DNA from: Davidsoniella eucalypti
Lineage: Eukaryota > Ascomycota > Sordariomycetes > Microascales > Ceratocystidaceae
Assembly: GCA_004009845.1 (NCBI GenBank)
Contig: RMBW01000100.1
Span: forward strand, 51,281-115,280
Reading direction: 5' to 3'
DNA length: 64,000 bases
Below the pieces are notes generated by a model. The model was not told the origin of the DNA, made no database searches, and was given only the letters and a program-made list of their open reading frames with translations. Positions 35,624 to 48,200 of this stretch are shown here, piece after piece; the first letter of the stretch is position 1; every line of letters starts with the position of its first letter. The translations under genes were made by a program, and so were the position numbers.

Positions 35624-35897
35624 CAAACTTGTTACCAACGCCAGTGCCAGCAAACAACCAGTTACCGGCAACCTTCTGCACGTCATAAGGAGCCGATTAG
35701 AAGACCAAGTACACTTATACCTAGTTTTCGTGGGAGTCGATTCTGGACAGCTCTATCATCAAGAATTACACTGACTACCAGCTGTATTCTTTTTTTCAAC
35801 TCTCTTTTCTTTTTTTTCTTGGTACTTTGTGCCGTGTTTTATTTCTAGAGTCGTAGAAAACTCTAGCCTGACCGGCCACGGTCTGCCATTTCGTAGA

Positions 35898-38411
35898 ATG
35901 GATGATTTAGCGGACTCCTTCTCAGGCGACTCGCAGCCCTTACATTTGCAAGGTTCTCCAGCCCTAGCACCCCGGCCAAGTGAAAATGGAGTCAGCAGCA
36001 GTTCTGCAATGCATTCTGGCGCTGCTGGCACGCCTTCTATCCCCAAAAAGAGAGTTATCCAGGCTTCTCGGGGCGTAGCTAGTATGAGTGCCGAAAGATT
36101 GGCCCGTAAACGTCAAAATGATCGTGAGGCCCAACGAGCCGTTCGAGAGCGCACCAAGGCTCAAATCCGGGGGCTGCAGGACGAAGTCCTTGTGTTGAAA
36201 GGCGACCAGGCTCAACTGCATCAGGTTCTGCAGGAAAACAGCGTCCTTCAGGCTGAAAATATGAGAATCAAGCATGCTATGGCCCACCTCGTGCAACAAT
36301 TAGACGCCCAGAACATCAACCAACACCAGGCGCCCGCAACTGCCTCAGGCTCTCAGCACCACCAACACGAGCATTATCACCAACACCAACATCACCATCA
36401 TCACCACCATCAACGCTCGCAACTACGCAACCAGAATGGTCTCGTATCAGCCAGCGGCTCCGGTCAGCCTTCGTCGGGGCCATTAGGGCGCATTTCCGGA
36501 GACAAGATGATCGCCAATGCCAGTATAGACTTAAACGGCAACAGCAGCAACAAAAATGACGGGAATGGAAGCGGCAATGTGAACTGTACCAGCAATGGAA
36601 GTGGCAGCTGTTCAAATAACAATGGAATCGTGACTGTCGGCAATGGTAGTTCAGGTGGTACCAACGGTAACGCTGTTGCTAGCAGTGGTGTCGATAGCCC
36701 TTCTAGCAGCATGGAGGCTAATCTCCTCAATAACGGCAGTGTCAGCGGCAGCGAAAGTAGGAGTGGTAATGGAAGTGTTAATGGCAGCAACATCACCACT
36801 CCCAATAGCAGCGGCGGTGGCAGTAGCAGCAACAGCAGCAATAGCAGCAATAGTGGCGATTCTAATGGTAGCGGCAACAACGGCTTTGGCAAAGCTAGCA
36901 ATAACGTTGTGCTGCCATCAATCAACGAAATCACCCGACGGCCATTTTCCAGTTCGGTGGACGGCGGGGACTCGTCTGCCTCATCGCCAAACGCAATAGA
37001 GTTCTCTAGACATTCGTCAGCTCTAATTCGCCAGCGTGACCAGCTAGTCCGCGACCTAGGAAATACGCCAGCCACCTATGAGCGCATGGAAATGCAGTAT
37101 GTTTCTGCTCCAGGCGGCACCACCAATAACAAGAGCCATAGCAGCAGCAGCAGCAATAACAATAGCAGCAACAACAACAGCAACAATAATGGCTCTTTTT
37201 CCATGAGAAAATCGTCACATCAGCAACATCTTCCGCATCAACTTCATCGCGACAACGATATCCGTCCATCGTCCTCTCCTCCATACTCGACCCGCATCAG
37301 CCTCAACGATATCAGCACGACACAGCCACCGCTCAGTGCATTCGCGACGCCTAGCGCCCCGATGGTTGATGCACTGAACAGCATCAATGTGCAGCTTAAT
37401 GTCAGAGGCTACTCCAGCGATAGCGAATCGGGCAATACAACTCCAAGTAACGAGTACTATGTGGGGTCTTCGGTCATGATCAACAACTCTGTCAATGTTG
37501 ACGTTGGCATGACTAACAGCGACAATGGCAGTATCGAAGACAGTAGCAACGGGGTCGGTAATTTACAAGCTAGTGGCAATAACCACCGTCTCTTGCCTAA
37601 CTCTCCGCTGAAGTCTACACCGGGATCATCAAAGAGCGCTCTTGACGGCATCAGCAATGCGGGGAGCAGCAGCAACAGCAATGGAAACGAAAACGAAAAC
37701 AAAAATGGATATGGCACAGGGACTGGCAACCAGAATGGATTCAACGGCTCTCATGTGGACTCTACCAACATCATCAAACTATCCATTCCTCACGTCTCTG
37801 CTACTTGCTCGATCGACGACCACATCCTGTCTCTGCTTGCTTTCCCTCAAATTGTACACACTACTCAACCCGAGATTGCGCCACTCTTGGCGCCTGACAA
37901 GGTCCTATTCAGAAGCCTCCGATGCAAGCTAGATCCGATATCGACCGCTCTCTCGGACATCATCCTGTCGTTCGACATGTTCCACCGGCTCCCAGAGCGA
38001 GTGGCTGTCATGTACTCGGGTTTCCTGCTAATCAAGTACCTGATCAGCGCTACTACGGACAACTTTGACCGCGTGCCTGAGTTCATGAAGCCGCTCGAGG
38101 AGCAGATGGAGAAGCATCATGCCGCTTGGATCGATCTGATGCCGTTTCCGCACGCCCGCCTGGCGCTGATTGCGAACCCGAGAATAATTTCAAATGCGGA
38201 TGCCTTCTTTGGGACTTACCTTACTTGCTTCAGCATCAACTGGCCGTACGAAGATACCGATGTATTGCTGCTGACGCCTAATAACGAGCTGATCATTAAC
38301 CCCGTCTTCGATCGTCATATCCGCCGGCTCGAGAACTGGACGGTCAGTTGTGCATTCTTGGATGCCCATCCTAGATTTGCTCGTCTAGTCAATGTCAAAG
38401 AGGAGAACTGA
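35898..38411 (+). CDS. bZIP transcription factor with Asn/Ser-rich centre and fungal C-terminal domain
   Basis: One uninterrupted frame of 837 codons from the ATG at 35898 (A at -3). The basic region is at residues 67-87 (RLARKRQNDREAQRAVRERT) and the zipper follows with L93, L100, L107, N114 and N121 in heptad spacing. Residues 142-175 are Gln/His-rich with seven His in a row. From about 176 to 620 the protein is dominated by Asn, Ser and Gly, encoded largely by AGC/AAC/GGC repeats, and is likely disordered. The last 210 residues (from about IIKLSIPHVSATCSIDDHIL) resemble the DUF3425-type domain found at the end of many fungal bZIP proteins, with FHRLPERVAVMYSGFLLIKY, WIDLMPFPHARLAL and FSINWPYEDTDVLLL. 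The combination indicates a nuclear regulator of the filamentous-fungal class. Its targets are unknown. About 10 kb without genes lies upstream. A TTTCTAG just upstream (35842-35848) could be an acceptor of a leader intron. Confidence 0.9.
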   Translation: MDDLADSFSGDSQPLHLQGSPALAPRPSENGVSSSSAMHSGAAGTPSIPKKRVIQASRGVASMSAERLARKRQNDREAQRAVRERTKAQIRGLQDEVLVLKGDQAQLHQVLQENSVLQAENMRIKHAMAHLVQQLDAQNINQHQAPATASGSQHHQHEHYHQHQHHHHHHHQRSQLRNQNGLVSASGSGQPSSGPLGRISGDKMIANASIDLNGNSSNKNDGNGSGNVNCTSNGSGSCSNNNGIVTVGNGSSGGTNGNAVASSGVDSPSSSMEANLLNNGSVSGSESRSGNGSVNGSNITTPNSSGGGSSSNSSNSSNSGDSNGSGNNGFGKASNNVVLPSINEITRRPFSSSVDGGDSSASSPNAIEFSRHSSALIRQRDQLVRDLGNTPATYERMEMQYVSAPGGTTNNKSHSSSSSNNNSSNNNSNNNGSFSMRKSSHQQHLPHQLHRDNDIRPSSSPPYSTRISLNDISTTQPPLSAFATPSAPMVDALNSINVQLNVRGYSSDSESGNTTPSNEYYVGSSVMINNSVNVDVGMTNSDNGSIEDSSNGVGNLQASGNNHRLLPNSPLKSTPGSSKSALDGISNAGSSSNSNGNENENKNGYGTGTGNQNGFNGSHVDSTNIIKLSIPHVSATCSIDDHILSLLAFPQIVHTTQPEIAPLLAPDKVLFRSLRCKLDPISTALSDIILSFDMFHRLPERVAVMYSGFLLIKYLISATTDNFDRVPEFMKPLEEQMEKHHAAWIDLMPFPHARLALIANPRIISNADAFFGTYLTCFSINWPYEDTDVLLLTPNNELIINPVFDRHIRRLENWTVSCAFLDAHPRFARLVNVKEEN

Positions 38412-41400
38412 CTAGCAGCAGCCTGGTCCATTTAAGGCCCGAACCGGCATCCAATAGAGTGGTTCCCCTGCTGCTGAATGTCGACTAGTCGAATTATCGT
38501 TTTGCAGCTTGTTCAGCCAGCATCGATTTGGTGTCTTTTTTGCTCTCTTTTTCGTTTTTTTTTGTTGTTACATAGTGCATATGAAACTTTGTAACCAACG
38601 TACGTACCTTTTTTGCACTTAGCCACCACCTCCTTTGTTCTCAATTTTCGCCTCGTCCCTTCTGTAGATTCTCTGCTTTAGTTGTACCAGGACAGACTTC
38701 TAGGCAGGAAAAAAAGACGTCGGATACAATGCCCACCTCATTCATTTATTTATTTTGCTCTTTTACCTTTTTTACCCTATGTCTGGTGATGGCACCATTT
38801 CGGCCTGAATATTGGGCCTTCCACTCTTCCCGTGTCATCCTTTCCTCTTTTTTCTGTTTTTTTCTGTTTTTTTCTCTGTCTCTTTTTTCTTTCTTTTTTT
38901 TCTCGGGCACAGAACGGAGCACCGAGTCGGTCAGTACGGAATCCTTTTCACGGTGATACTAAGAACAAAAAAAACATTACTGCAGATTGGCATCGGACTT
39001 ATGGAAGGGAAATTAAATACGGCTTGGTACGGGAAACCATATTCTTCGGCTATGGAAAATGGTGCTGTGCCGCCTGATGATAATGATGATGAATACGGCA
39101 TTCCGTACCTACGATAGTAGGATGGTGATTTTGATTTTTTCTCGGCGTCTGGTGTTTTCTTCGTTTATCAAAGTATATTTTCTTACCATTTACTATTTTT
39201 CTTCTTTCCCTTTACTTTTGATTACCTCTAACCATCGATACAGTCGACTGATAATGATCTAGCGATGGTTTGATAGTCAACCAGTGCATTATGCGTGAAT
39301 GATATTGCGAAAGGGGGGGGGGGGATTGGTCGGTCTTGGTAAATTCATCAACGAGGCGTTACCAACGGAGGGGATTGAACGAAATATGATGAAGAACGGG
39401 TGACAATCAAACGGTGATGATGCAAAGAACGCAGTTTTTTTTTCTCCTCTTCTTTTCTTTTTGTTTGAGAGAAAGAGAAAATCGCTGCTTTGCCCGATAT
39501 CTTTTTTTTTTTAATCCACTCTTTTATCAACAAAAAAACAAAGAGCACCTGACTTTTTCTATTCCCTAACTTGACTACTTCCTCAGTATAGTTAGAAAAA
39601 TAACTTGTAGGGATTACTTGCCTCTGGCGATCGATGCCTGATGGGCCTATGAAGAGGAGTTCGAGTTATTTGGTGAAGAGAACATGTTTTTGAGAGAGAG
39701 ATGTATGTTAGCAGAAGAGGGAGAAAAAAAAGAGGAGTAGAGGGAGGACTTTGGGGATCATTTGGTTGAAGATAACACGGGATAAAGAACGAGGCCTGGA
39801 GTTTTTGATTCGTGAGCTCTAAAGATAGGCATAGACGGAATATGAAATGCTCATCAATTGTACCTATTGTGTTTGTTCCAGGAGGTATTCAACAACTATC
39901 AAGAGATTTTGTTTTACCGTTCTGTACATTCTGTTTTCCTCTCAGGTCACATAGCTTGTATAATTACCGGTAGTGTCTCTATGTCTTACAGGCGTTTTTC
40001 CCTTCTCACTGCCCGCCTAATGTATTGCTCGGTTCAGATGCATGACTCCGTCTTTGTGATCGTGATGCTCAACTTGTGCTGTATCAGCCCACCTAGTTCG
40101 GTTTTTTTTGTTTGCAACTTTTGAACCTGTTGATACATTTTTCTATTTTTTTCTAATTTTTTTTTTACAGTCAATAATAAAAGCCATGTTGTTTAAATAT
40201 GTGAAGTTTCGATCGTGATTCTAGTTAGGGTTTCCCGTCTTTACCTTTCCCCCTCGTTTCTCGATATAGAAGCCACAAAATCCCCTCTATATCTTTGTAT
40301 AGCGGCCTACCATAACCCAAAACTTTATAAGTCCGACAATGATGGATGACCAACATCGTGATGTTTAATTTATTTTTAGAGCAAGGTTTATTTTTTTTCC
40401 ACTTTGGTTTTTTTTTCTTAGTAAATGTTCCTTTTTTTCCTTCTTTCTTTTTTTTTGTATTCTTCGCCACTATCGTTTGTTTGTTATCATCACAAAAGCA
40501 TTCTTATTTTCGATTGGAGAATCTTTATTTTTGTTAATGAACTCCAATTCGTTCTTATTTTCCCTTTTTAAAATATTTCGTATCTGTTTGTTACTTCACC
40601 TCTTATAGATTTGACGATAGTTGTACATATTGTTCAGCCTTGTCGTAACTTTCCTAAGACGAACTAATCATGATCTATCGTGTGTAAGCTTGTGTTGTTT
40701 TTGTCTAGATTTGGACTTAACTTTCTAAGTCCGCTGTCATAAACTAGTGGAAACTCTATGCAACTAACATGCTTCTTTTCTCTTGATAATCCCAGTTCCT
40801 CTATGCGAAACGGGCGGGTTTAAATCGCCGATAGCTATATATCATATTTAGAAGTTATCGAAAATATTGATACATATCGAGAGTCTAGTCTTTGATCTAC
40901 GATGTGCATTTTCCATTGCCAATTTATTACAAAAACAACATCACTACAGGTCGTAGAATGATATTTCGACCTGAGTATTTTGTTTTTACAAGGTGGGGGG
41001 GGAACAGAAAAGACGGCTGATGATAAAATCCTACTGCATGAAGACAAGGCTACCGATTCTTGAATTATCTTCTTCAACAAGATAAAAACTCCTCACGATA
41101 CAACGGAAAATTTGGCGCTCATTGACAATATATCACTTTTTCCTGGTATATCTATAGGTATCGAAACCTTGATTCTTCGACGTTGCTTTCATCCCGACGC
41201 GACCGATCGACCGAGTCGGATGACGTTTGATTTCCGGTCGGATCGTCAAGCCAGTGGCCCCCGAATGATCAAATCATAGGAATAATACACCATATAATTA
41301 TTGAGCCCTGGCCGGCCCTCAAATCGAAGGGCATATGAAAATTAAAAAAATTATTAATAAAAAAAAAAGACACAAGTCATGACTTCACTATGACGTCGCT

Positions 41401-42356
41401 TTTGGGAGTGTTCTTGTCATTTTATCGGTTGATTTTATTCTGTTCAATCCAGGCACCAAAAAAATCGGGCTTTTTCTAACTGAAGCTTGACAGACAGTGA
41501 TTTGAATGAAAAAAAAAAACATATCCTAATGAGAAAAAAAAATTTGTTACTCAAAAAATAGGTAGCATACTGCTTATCTTTTTTTTCTACATGGCGCATA
41601 AATATAATGTGGTTGATATATCCAAAAACACCAAGACGTAAAAGAGCCCAATAATCTCACGATCCAGAATAACTCAGCCTTGCTCTCCACCAAATTTTGG
41701 TAGCTCAGCCTTTTTAATCAGGCCGAGTACCCTTTTTTTTATGAGAAGGAAAAAAAAATTAGGACAAAAATAAAAAAAAAGGTGTTATTATTACCAGATC
41801 TTTTTTCTTTGGGTTTCCTTTTTCCATTGGCTATTCTTATTCTTTAACCTTTAGGCCGTAGGGAAAATGATTTTTTATAGGCGGTCCCCCAGCGTGTATA
41901 ATCTTTTTCTCTACCGAAGGGGTTCGGCACTAGCGATGCACTTATAGTAGGACAATAATGAGTTCTATTTTCAGAGCATCTTCATCGGGTGCTCTTCAGC
42001 TAACGTTTTAGTAGACTGTTAGGAACGGATAATTAGCAAAGACAAATAGGAATCTCTCGCATACATGTACAAAAAAAACCAAAGTAGCAGACCTTGGAAT
42101 ATTTGAAGAAGACATGACAAGAAAAGCATTGTTTAATTCGAGTGCATGTATCAAGTTATTGATAACCTCTATAACTACTGTTTTTGTTTACTTGCTTGAT
42201 GCCGATCCATTTGTTAGATATTCATGTATGTGCATACAAGGCAGCTGCTAGTTTTAGTAGAGTAGATATGTAGCATCAAGTCTAGGCTGCTGTATATATA
42301 TAAATTTCATGAATTTGTAGCCATTGTGACAGAGGAAATAACTATGATAAGTCCCG
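38412..42356. other. 3.9-kb convergent intergenic region, no gene seen
   Basis: Lies between the bZIP stop (+) and the WD40 gene stop (-). It is AT-rich, with many T and A runs, a G12 run at 39313-39324 and a G9 run at 40995-41003. The open frames are translations of T-rich tracts. The bZIP 3' UTR probably occupies the first few hundred bases. Confidence 0.5.
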
Positions 42357-44243
42357 TCATATAAGACGTAGCTCTCGTCGTCGTTCTTCCATGTAAATCT
42401 CTCTATCATCGAGTAGATCCTGTACCTCCGAATCGACGGGTGAGAATTTGTACACACTAGCGCCGACACCAACGAACAAACTCTTGTACCGCGTTCCATC
42501 AGGAACATCCGCAAACCTCATAGCCAAGATGGCCGTGCCTCCTCCGTCTACTTTGTCTAGACTCGGCGTTACAAGCGGCAAGCCAGTGGCTAGCGAGTGT
42601 GAGACGATTTTCCCCTTATCTGTTGACGTACAGACGACCCCAGTGTCCGTGTCGACAGCGAATCCGGCATCAAGACGCGATGAATTAGCGTACGATGGGA
42701 ACTTGATGCAAGGCTCGATGCTATCAGCTTTTGTTTTAGAGTTGCCATCTCGAGCACCACGGGCAGCACCAGCAGCGGGAGTATTCGGAGAATCAAAGGA
42801 TGGGTTGGTGCCGCCCAGGCCGACAGAGCGGGGGGTACGCATGTTTCGTAGATCGTATATACACATGCGATTTTTCAGCCCGGCGACGATAACCCGGTTT
42901 GTGTTGTCCAGCACTTTCAAGTGTGTCGCCACCGATCCGTGTTTCCACGCGCCAGCAAGATCTCGCTGCCGGTCATCCAACATCCACACCATGCCGAGCT
43001 TTCGCCCACCACCGGCCAGCGTCACACTGGGCGACCCGTGGAGAAAGTCGTGCGCGAAGATGTCTCGCGGTAGCTCCGGGTTGTAGTCTGGGTGAGTCCT
43101 TGGCGGGCTGATGTGTGGGAGGTAAGTTCCGTCCTCTTGCATCCGATATAAGCCGGATGTTCCACCTATAGACACAGGTATGTTGGAGTTGGGTGGACCG
43201 GTAACTTGACTCCATGTTGACCATGTATCGCTTGCAAACATTGGCGGACGCATCGGATACACCTCGTTAATGTTGAAGTCATTCGCTGTAGATTCCATGT
43301 GTTAGGATTCGGTATACACAAAATAGCCCAACTCAGATGATGGAGAAAATAGAACTAGAAACCTAGTTTGAGCGCACACATACCTTCTGTAAACTGTATT
43401 CGCGGCTCGAAGTCACCATCAACGCGATTTTCACTAGAATCCGTTGGCGTACATGGTGCAATGGCAATGTATGGATTCTTCACCGGCATAGCCGAACTGA
43501 GAAACATGCGGTCCTTCTGTGCGCTCTGGTCGATATGGCATATCTGGTCCATGAAGCCCAGATCAGTACAGTGCACCAGACCAGACAGCCAGGAAGCACT
43601 CTCTTGATCGTATGTGTGTGTGGCCCGTCCCGCCCGGAGTGGCATATATGCTCGACATAGCGTAAAACCCATAGCTGTATACACCAACCCTGTACAGCTA
43701 CTCTCGCACCCACCCACCCAGATAGCCGGCAGATGAGTCTCGCGCTCCGTACCATTCCATGGAGATATCCTTTCGGTGCCCATGCTAGGAGTGTCCGGCA
43801 ATGGTAGACGAAACTGTGTGCGGCCCATGACAGTCATATCTCGCCCCCATACAAGACTCGGCGCCGACATGACACGATCTTGAAACTGATATCTTTGTCT
43901 CATTACCTGTCCTGATGTGCTAAGGTTGAGGCCGTAATCGTCGCCAAATTCTCGTTGTAGCAGAACACCAGACGAGGTTTTTGAGAGGAGTTCACTACGC
44001 TTGATGCAACTTTCCAGGGCCTTTTTATGTCGTTTACGCCGTTCTTCTACGGCATCACGCTCTCGCTGTGACTTGACAGCTTGCGAAGTCCATTGTGTGG
44101 CAGATGTGGCATTTTGACTCTTTTCAATCTTGAAGTACTTGTTCTTTTTCTCATCTATCGATACATTAGTCGTTATGCAAGATATGATGGCATGGAACGA
44201 ACTTCTTACCAAAATAATAGCCAGGTAGATTTGGCGGTGCCAT
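42357..44243 (-). CDS. WD40-repeat protein, DCAF4/WDR21-like
   Basis: Exons 44243-44210, 44154-43384 and 43285-42357 encode 577 residues. The 34-nt first exon gives MAPPNLPGYYF and joins DEKKNKYFKIEKSQ. This PGYYFDxxKNKYFKI motif is the N-terminal signature of the DCAF4 (WDR21) family, whose vertebrate members are substrate receptors of CUL4-DDB1 ubiquitin ligases. A charged coiled segment (RERDAVEERRKRHKKALESC) follows. The rest has weak WD-type repeats, including GGGRKLGMVWMLDD, NRVIVAGLKNRMCIYDLRN (a WDxR-like YDLR), DAGFAVDTDTGVVCTSTDKG and a final EERRRELRLI. It is part of a fungal family often left as hypothetical. A role as CRL4 adaptor is inferred from the family only, and DDB1 binding is not shown by sequence. 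Confidence 0.82.
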
Positions 44244-45283
44244 AGTGATATGCTAGATTCTATAGTTCTAGTCCTCTTTGTAATATGGATAAAATTCAAA
44301 GTTAATCAACTCATGTGTTGATGGGGGAAAAAAACTTGAAAAGGCGTGGGAGAATATCAAAATTAGGCATATAAACTTCAAAGTATGAAAGTACTACTAA
44401 ATGTAAAGCAGTGGATTTATCTTAAATTATCAAGCCCAGACAGACTTCTTTCACTTATCCGTCTTAAGCCACATGCTCCATATTTCATGTGGCGACGAGG
44501 TGTGGCTAGCGCAAAACCAATCGAGCTTTTTGCCACTTAGGCGCTTATCGTGAAAATATCTTTACAAATGGAAAAGGAAAAATTGTACACGATTCTGAAG
44601 TTAGAGTACAATATGATTTTCTGTCAAACATGTACATAATGTCGTCAAACGTATATATTGTTGCGTATGATATCAGCTGGCTCAGGCATATATGTAAATT
44701 TTCAAATCAACGGCAATAGTAGTAATGAAGCAAAAGGCGGTTAGACCAGACAATGACACAACACAGTAGAAAGTAAGAGAAAGTTTAAATAAAACAATGA
44801 CATATTGACAACTATAGAAATATCTATTAAGAAACACATCCACAAAACTCATAAAGGAAATAAATATAAAAACAGGAAAACTCATTACAATCACACACAC
44901 ACATAATGGAACAGACAAGACATTTTAGGAAATTCTTTCATTTCTATTAAGGGCAGTAATCAGGGAATATAATAAGCGTACAGTAGGCGATCTCGGTGCT
45001 CCGGTCTCCTAGCCCCGTGCTGGTACGCCTGCCACGAGACAAGGAACAACAAGGGTATTGCAAGGAAAAATCTACGGCACAACACATGGCAGCCGCGATG
45101 ACCAGCACGATTAAGAGTAAAACAATTGTTTGACAAAAGAAGAAGTAAAAAGGAGAAGAAGATATCATGGGAGGAGGTGGGGTGTTAGAGCCCCGAGACC
45201 ATGTGCCAGCCTCTGCCGCTGCTATCGAAGGAAGGTTATTTTGGATAGCTTTATTGTGGTGAAGTCACAGAGAGAACTACACC
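44244..45283. other. intergenic region between WD40 gene and PMA1
   Basis: 1.0 kb. The left part is the promoter side of the WD40 gene. The right part (about 44680-45283) is probably the PMA1 3' UTR. It contains a short CA repeat near 44894-44903. No gene was seen. Confidence 0.5.
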
Positions 45284-48200
45284 TTACGCCGACTTCTCGT
45301 GCTGGGTAGACACACGCTGCAGAGAGACGACAAAGTCCTCGAGCGAGCGCTGCTTCTGGGAGCCCTTGATGGACTTGCCGTGCATCAGGTTGTCGAAGCC
45401 AACGGAGTCCTGGAGCATGTAGTAGACACCACCCATGACGCAGAAGACACCGAAGGAGAAGATCCAGATACGGACAACGGCGACAATGGAGGTCTGCTCA
45501 CCGTGCTCGAACCAACCCCAGATGCAGAAGCAGGTAGCAAGGATATCGACGACCAGAATGGCACCAGTCAGCTGCCACGAGGGGATAGAAGACCAGAAGG
45601 GACCGTTGGCACGGGTGATGAAGATCAGCCAGTTCTCAGTCAGAGAGATCTGCAGGAACAGAACCTCATCCATGTTACCAAAGTTCTGGACGATACCACC
45701 GTCCTCGCCCTGAGCGTACATGGTGGTGACAGTGATCCAGGTACCGATGGACAGAACAATACCCAGAAGAATAGACATACCCCAAAGCTTGGGCAGGTTC
45801 CACTTGACGGGGGACATTGAGTAAGGAGCGTTATCGTAGGCAATAGCAAGGGTAGCGATATCGGCGAAGATGGCAATGAAGACGACCAGCTCAATGTTCA
45901 GCGAACGGTTCATGATGGCAATCCAGAGACCCAGGTAGATCTCAAGGTGGATAGACAGAGCAATACGGTAGACAACGTAGGCGTACATGCGGTGGAAAAT
46001 CTGGCGAGAAGTCTTCAGGGCATCAATGATGGCACCCAGACCAGGAGCAAGGAAGACAATATCAGCGGCGGAGCGGGCAGCATCGGAAGCACCCTCAACG
46101 GCAATACCAGTATCGGCCTTCTTCAGCGAAGGGGCATCGTTGACACCATCACCAGTCATACCAACCAGGTAGCCACGCTGCTGCAGAATCTCAACGACGT
46201 TGTACTTGTGTTGGGGGAAAACCTCGGCGAAACCATCAGCAGCCTCAACGAAATCGTAGATATCGGAACCGGACATGTCACCGCCACCACCAAGACCAAG
46301 GCGCTCAGCGTTATAGACGTTGGTACCAAGACCCAGCTGGCGAGAAGTCTCACGGGCAATACCGACGGCATCACCAGTCAGCATCTTAATGGACAGACCC
46401 ATGCGCTTAGCCTCGTTGATAGTGCGAGCAGTGTCGTGACGGGGAGGGTCCATGCAGGGCATAATACCGAGAATCTCCCAAGAACCACCTTCACGCTTGC
46501 GGGCAACACCGAGCGAACGGAAACCACGGGTAGCGAACTCGGCGACCTTGTTCTTGTAGTCCTCCTCGATGTCGTGGGGGATAGGGTGGTCAGAGGCAAC
46601 AGTGGACAGAACGAAGAGAGGAGCACCCTTGACGCAAGTGATGCGCTCGCCCTGGGGAGAGACAACGATGGCGGTGACCTTCTTGGAGACAGGGTCGAAG
46701 GGGAAGAACTGCTCAACCTGGTACTTGGACAGGACGGACTTGGCACGGGGGTAGTAGCGGAGAGACTTCAGGAAAGCCTTGTCGATGGCATCAATACCCT
46801 TCTTCTTGCGAGAGGCAGCAAGGCAGGCAGTCAGCATCAGATCATCGGCCTCGACACCGGCGACAGTGTAGGGCTCAGACAGAGACAGCTTGTTCTTGGT
46901 CAGGGTACCGGTCTTGTCAGAGCACAGGATCTCGACACCAGCCAGGGACTCAATGGCAGACAGCTTCTGGACGATAGCCTTCTTCTTGGCGAGGTAGGCA
47001 GCACCGACAGCCATGGTAGTGGTGACGACAGCGGGCAGACCGACGGGGACACCAATGATGGTAATGGCCAGAGTGAAGCGAAGGATATCGACAATGGGGT
47101 TGGAGCGGTAGAACGAGGAAACCCAGGCAACCAGAAGAGTCATGATGACCAGGACCAGCAGAATCGTACCGATACCGTTCAGAACCTCAGTGAAGTGACC
47201 AGTGCCACCAGCAGCGCGGTTGACCAGGGCAGCAGCACGACCGACGTAGGTGTTGTCACCAGTGGCGACGACAACCATGAAGGCCTTACCACGCTTGACG
47301 GAGGACGAAGCAAAAGTAGAATCGTTGTGACGCTTGTCAACGGCCAGAGACTCACCAGTGATGGCGGACTGATCGACCTGTAGGAAGGCGTCTTCGGTAA
47401 CAACACGACCATCGGCGGGAATGATAGTACCCTCCTCGATCTCAAGAATATCACCGGGGACAACCTCAGGGGCCTCAATCTCCTTGAGGGCACCATCACG
47501 CAGAACAACAGCCTTAAGAGCCAGAGTCTTCTTCAGCTCCTCGACGATAGAGCCAGCCTGGTACTCCTGGACAAAACCAACCATAGCGTTCAGCAGAAGC
47601 AGACCTGTAGAAAAATCATATTAGCGGCTATACTCGGCAATGGCAGCGTGCGCACAAACAATGAGCGATTGTGGCACGTAGGAATGGAATAAGCACTTAC
47701 CGCAAATGACACCGAAATCAACCCCTGGAAGTAGAGAAAACTAAATGTTAGCCAAACTGTAATTTTGGATATTGTGGACATGACCGGAAAAAGCGGGTCG
47801 CCAGTCAGTGCAGGGAAAGTGCCAGCAGAAAGAATTGTGGAACCATTGGGTTGCTGAGGAAGATAACAAAATGTGCGCCGAGTGCTGGGGCAGTCGCGTC
47901 GCGTTCCTTCCTTCTTGCTCGCCAATCCTGTACTAGGCAGGGGCAAAGAGCAAAAATGGACGGTACGCTGCACGATGCGGCAATCGGTCTACATTTGTTT
48001 GGCTCTTCCGATCGAGGCATTTTCAAAGTCGACAATTCTTTCGCTGAAAATTCCCGCACCACGAGCAGATGATAAACCGGGATTTGGTAGTGTGGACTTA
48101 CAATCCTCAAGACCGGCACTATTGACATTGTTAGCATGTTTTGTCTCCCATATTGTGTGTTGTTTTTGCCCTCGCCATTGTCCCCGTCTTAGATTTCTTT

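Larger units (their letters stand above)
25840..35897. other. 10-kb gene-free region between divergent APC10 and bZIP genes
   Basis: I see no protein gene I can support in about 10 kb. The left 500 bp should be the APC10 promoter. Bases 26400-31000 are AT-rich and featureless apart from homopolymers. From about 31.2 kb to 35.9 kb the plus strand becomes pyrimidine-rich (many CTTTTCTTC-like stretches), which in filamentous fungi often marks long 5' leaders of regulatory genes. The short open frames here are Ser/Leu/Phe-rich translations of these CT tracts and resemble no family. Part of the region may be transcribed as bZIP leader or as non-coding RNA. Confidence 0.5.

Noticed and set aside
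36464..37075. A Leu/Pro-rich 203-codon frame on the minus strand within the bZIP gene
   Set aside because: It is the complement of the AGC/GGC/AAC repeats of the bZIP centre, which read as Leu, Pro and Val codons on the other strand.
45947..47383. A 478-codon open frame on the plus strand opposite PMA1
   Set aside because: It mirrors the PMA1 coding strand exactly. Strong codon bias in PMA1 removes stop codons from the antisense frame. The translation is low-complexity Gly/Thr/Asp-rich with no family resemblance.
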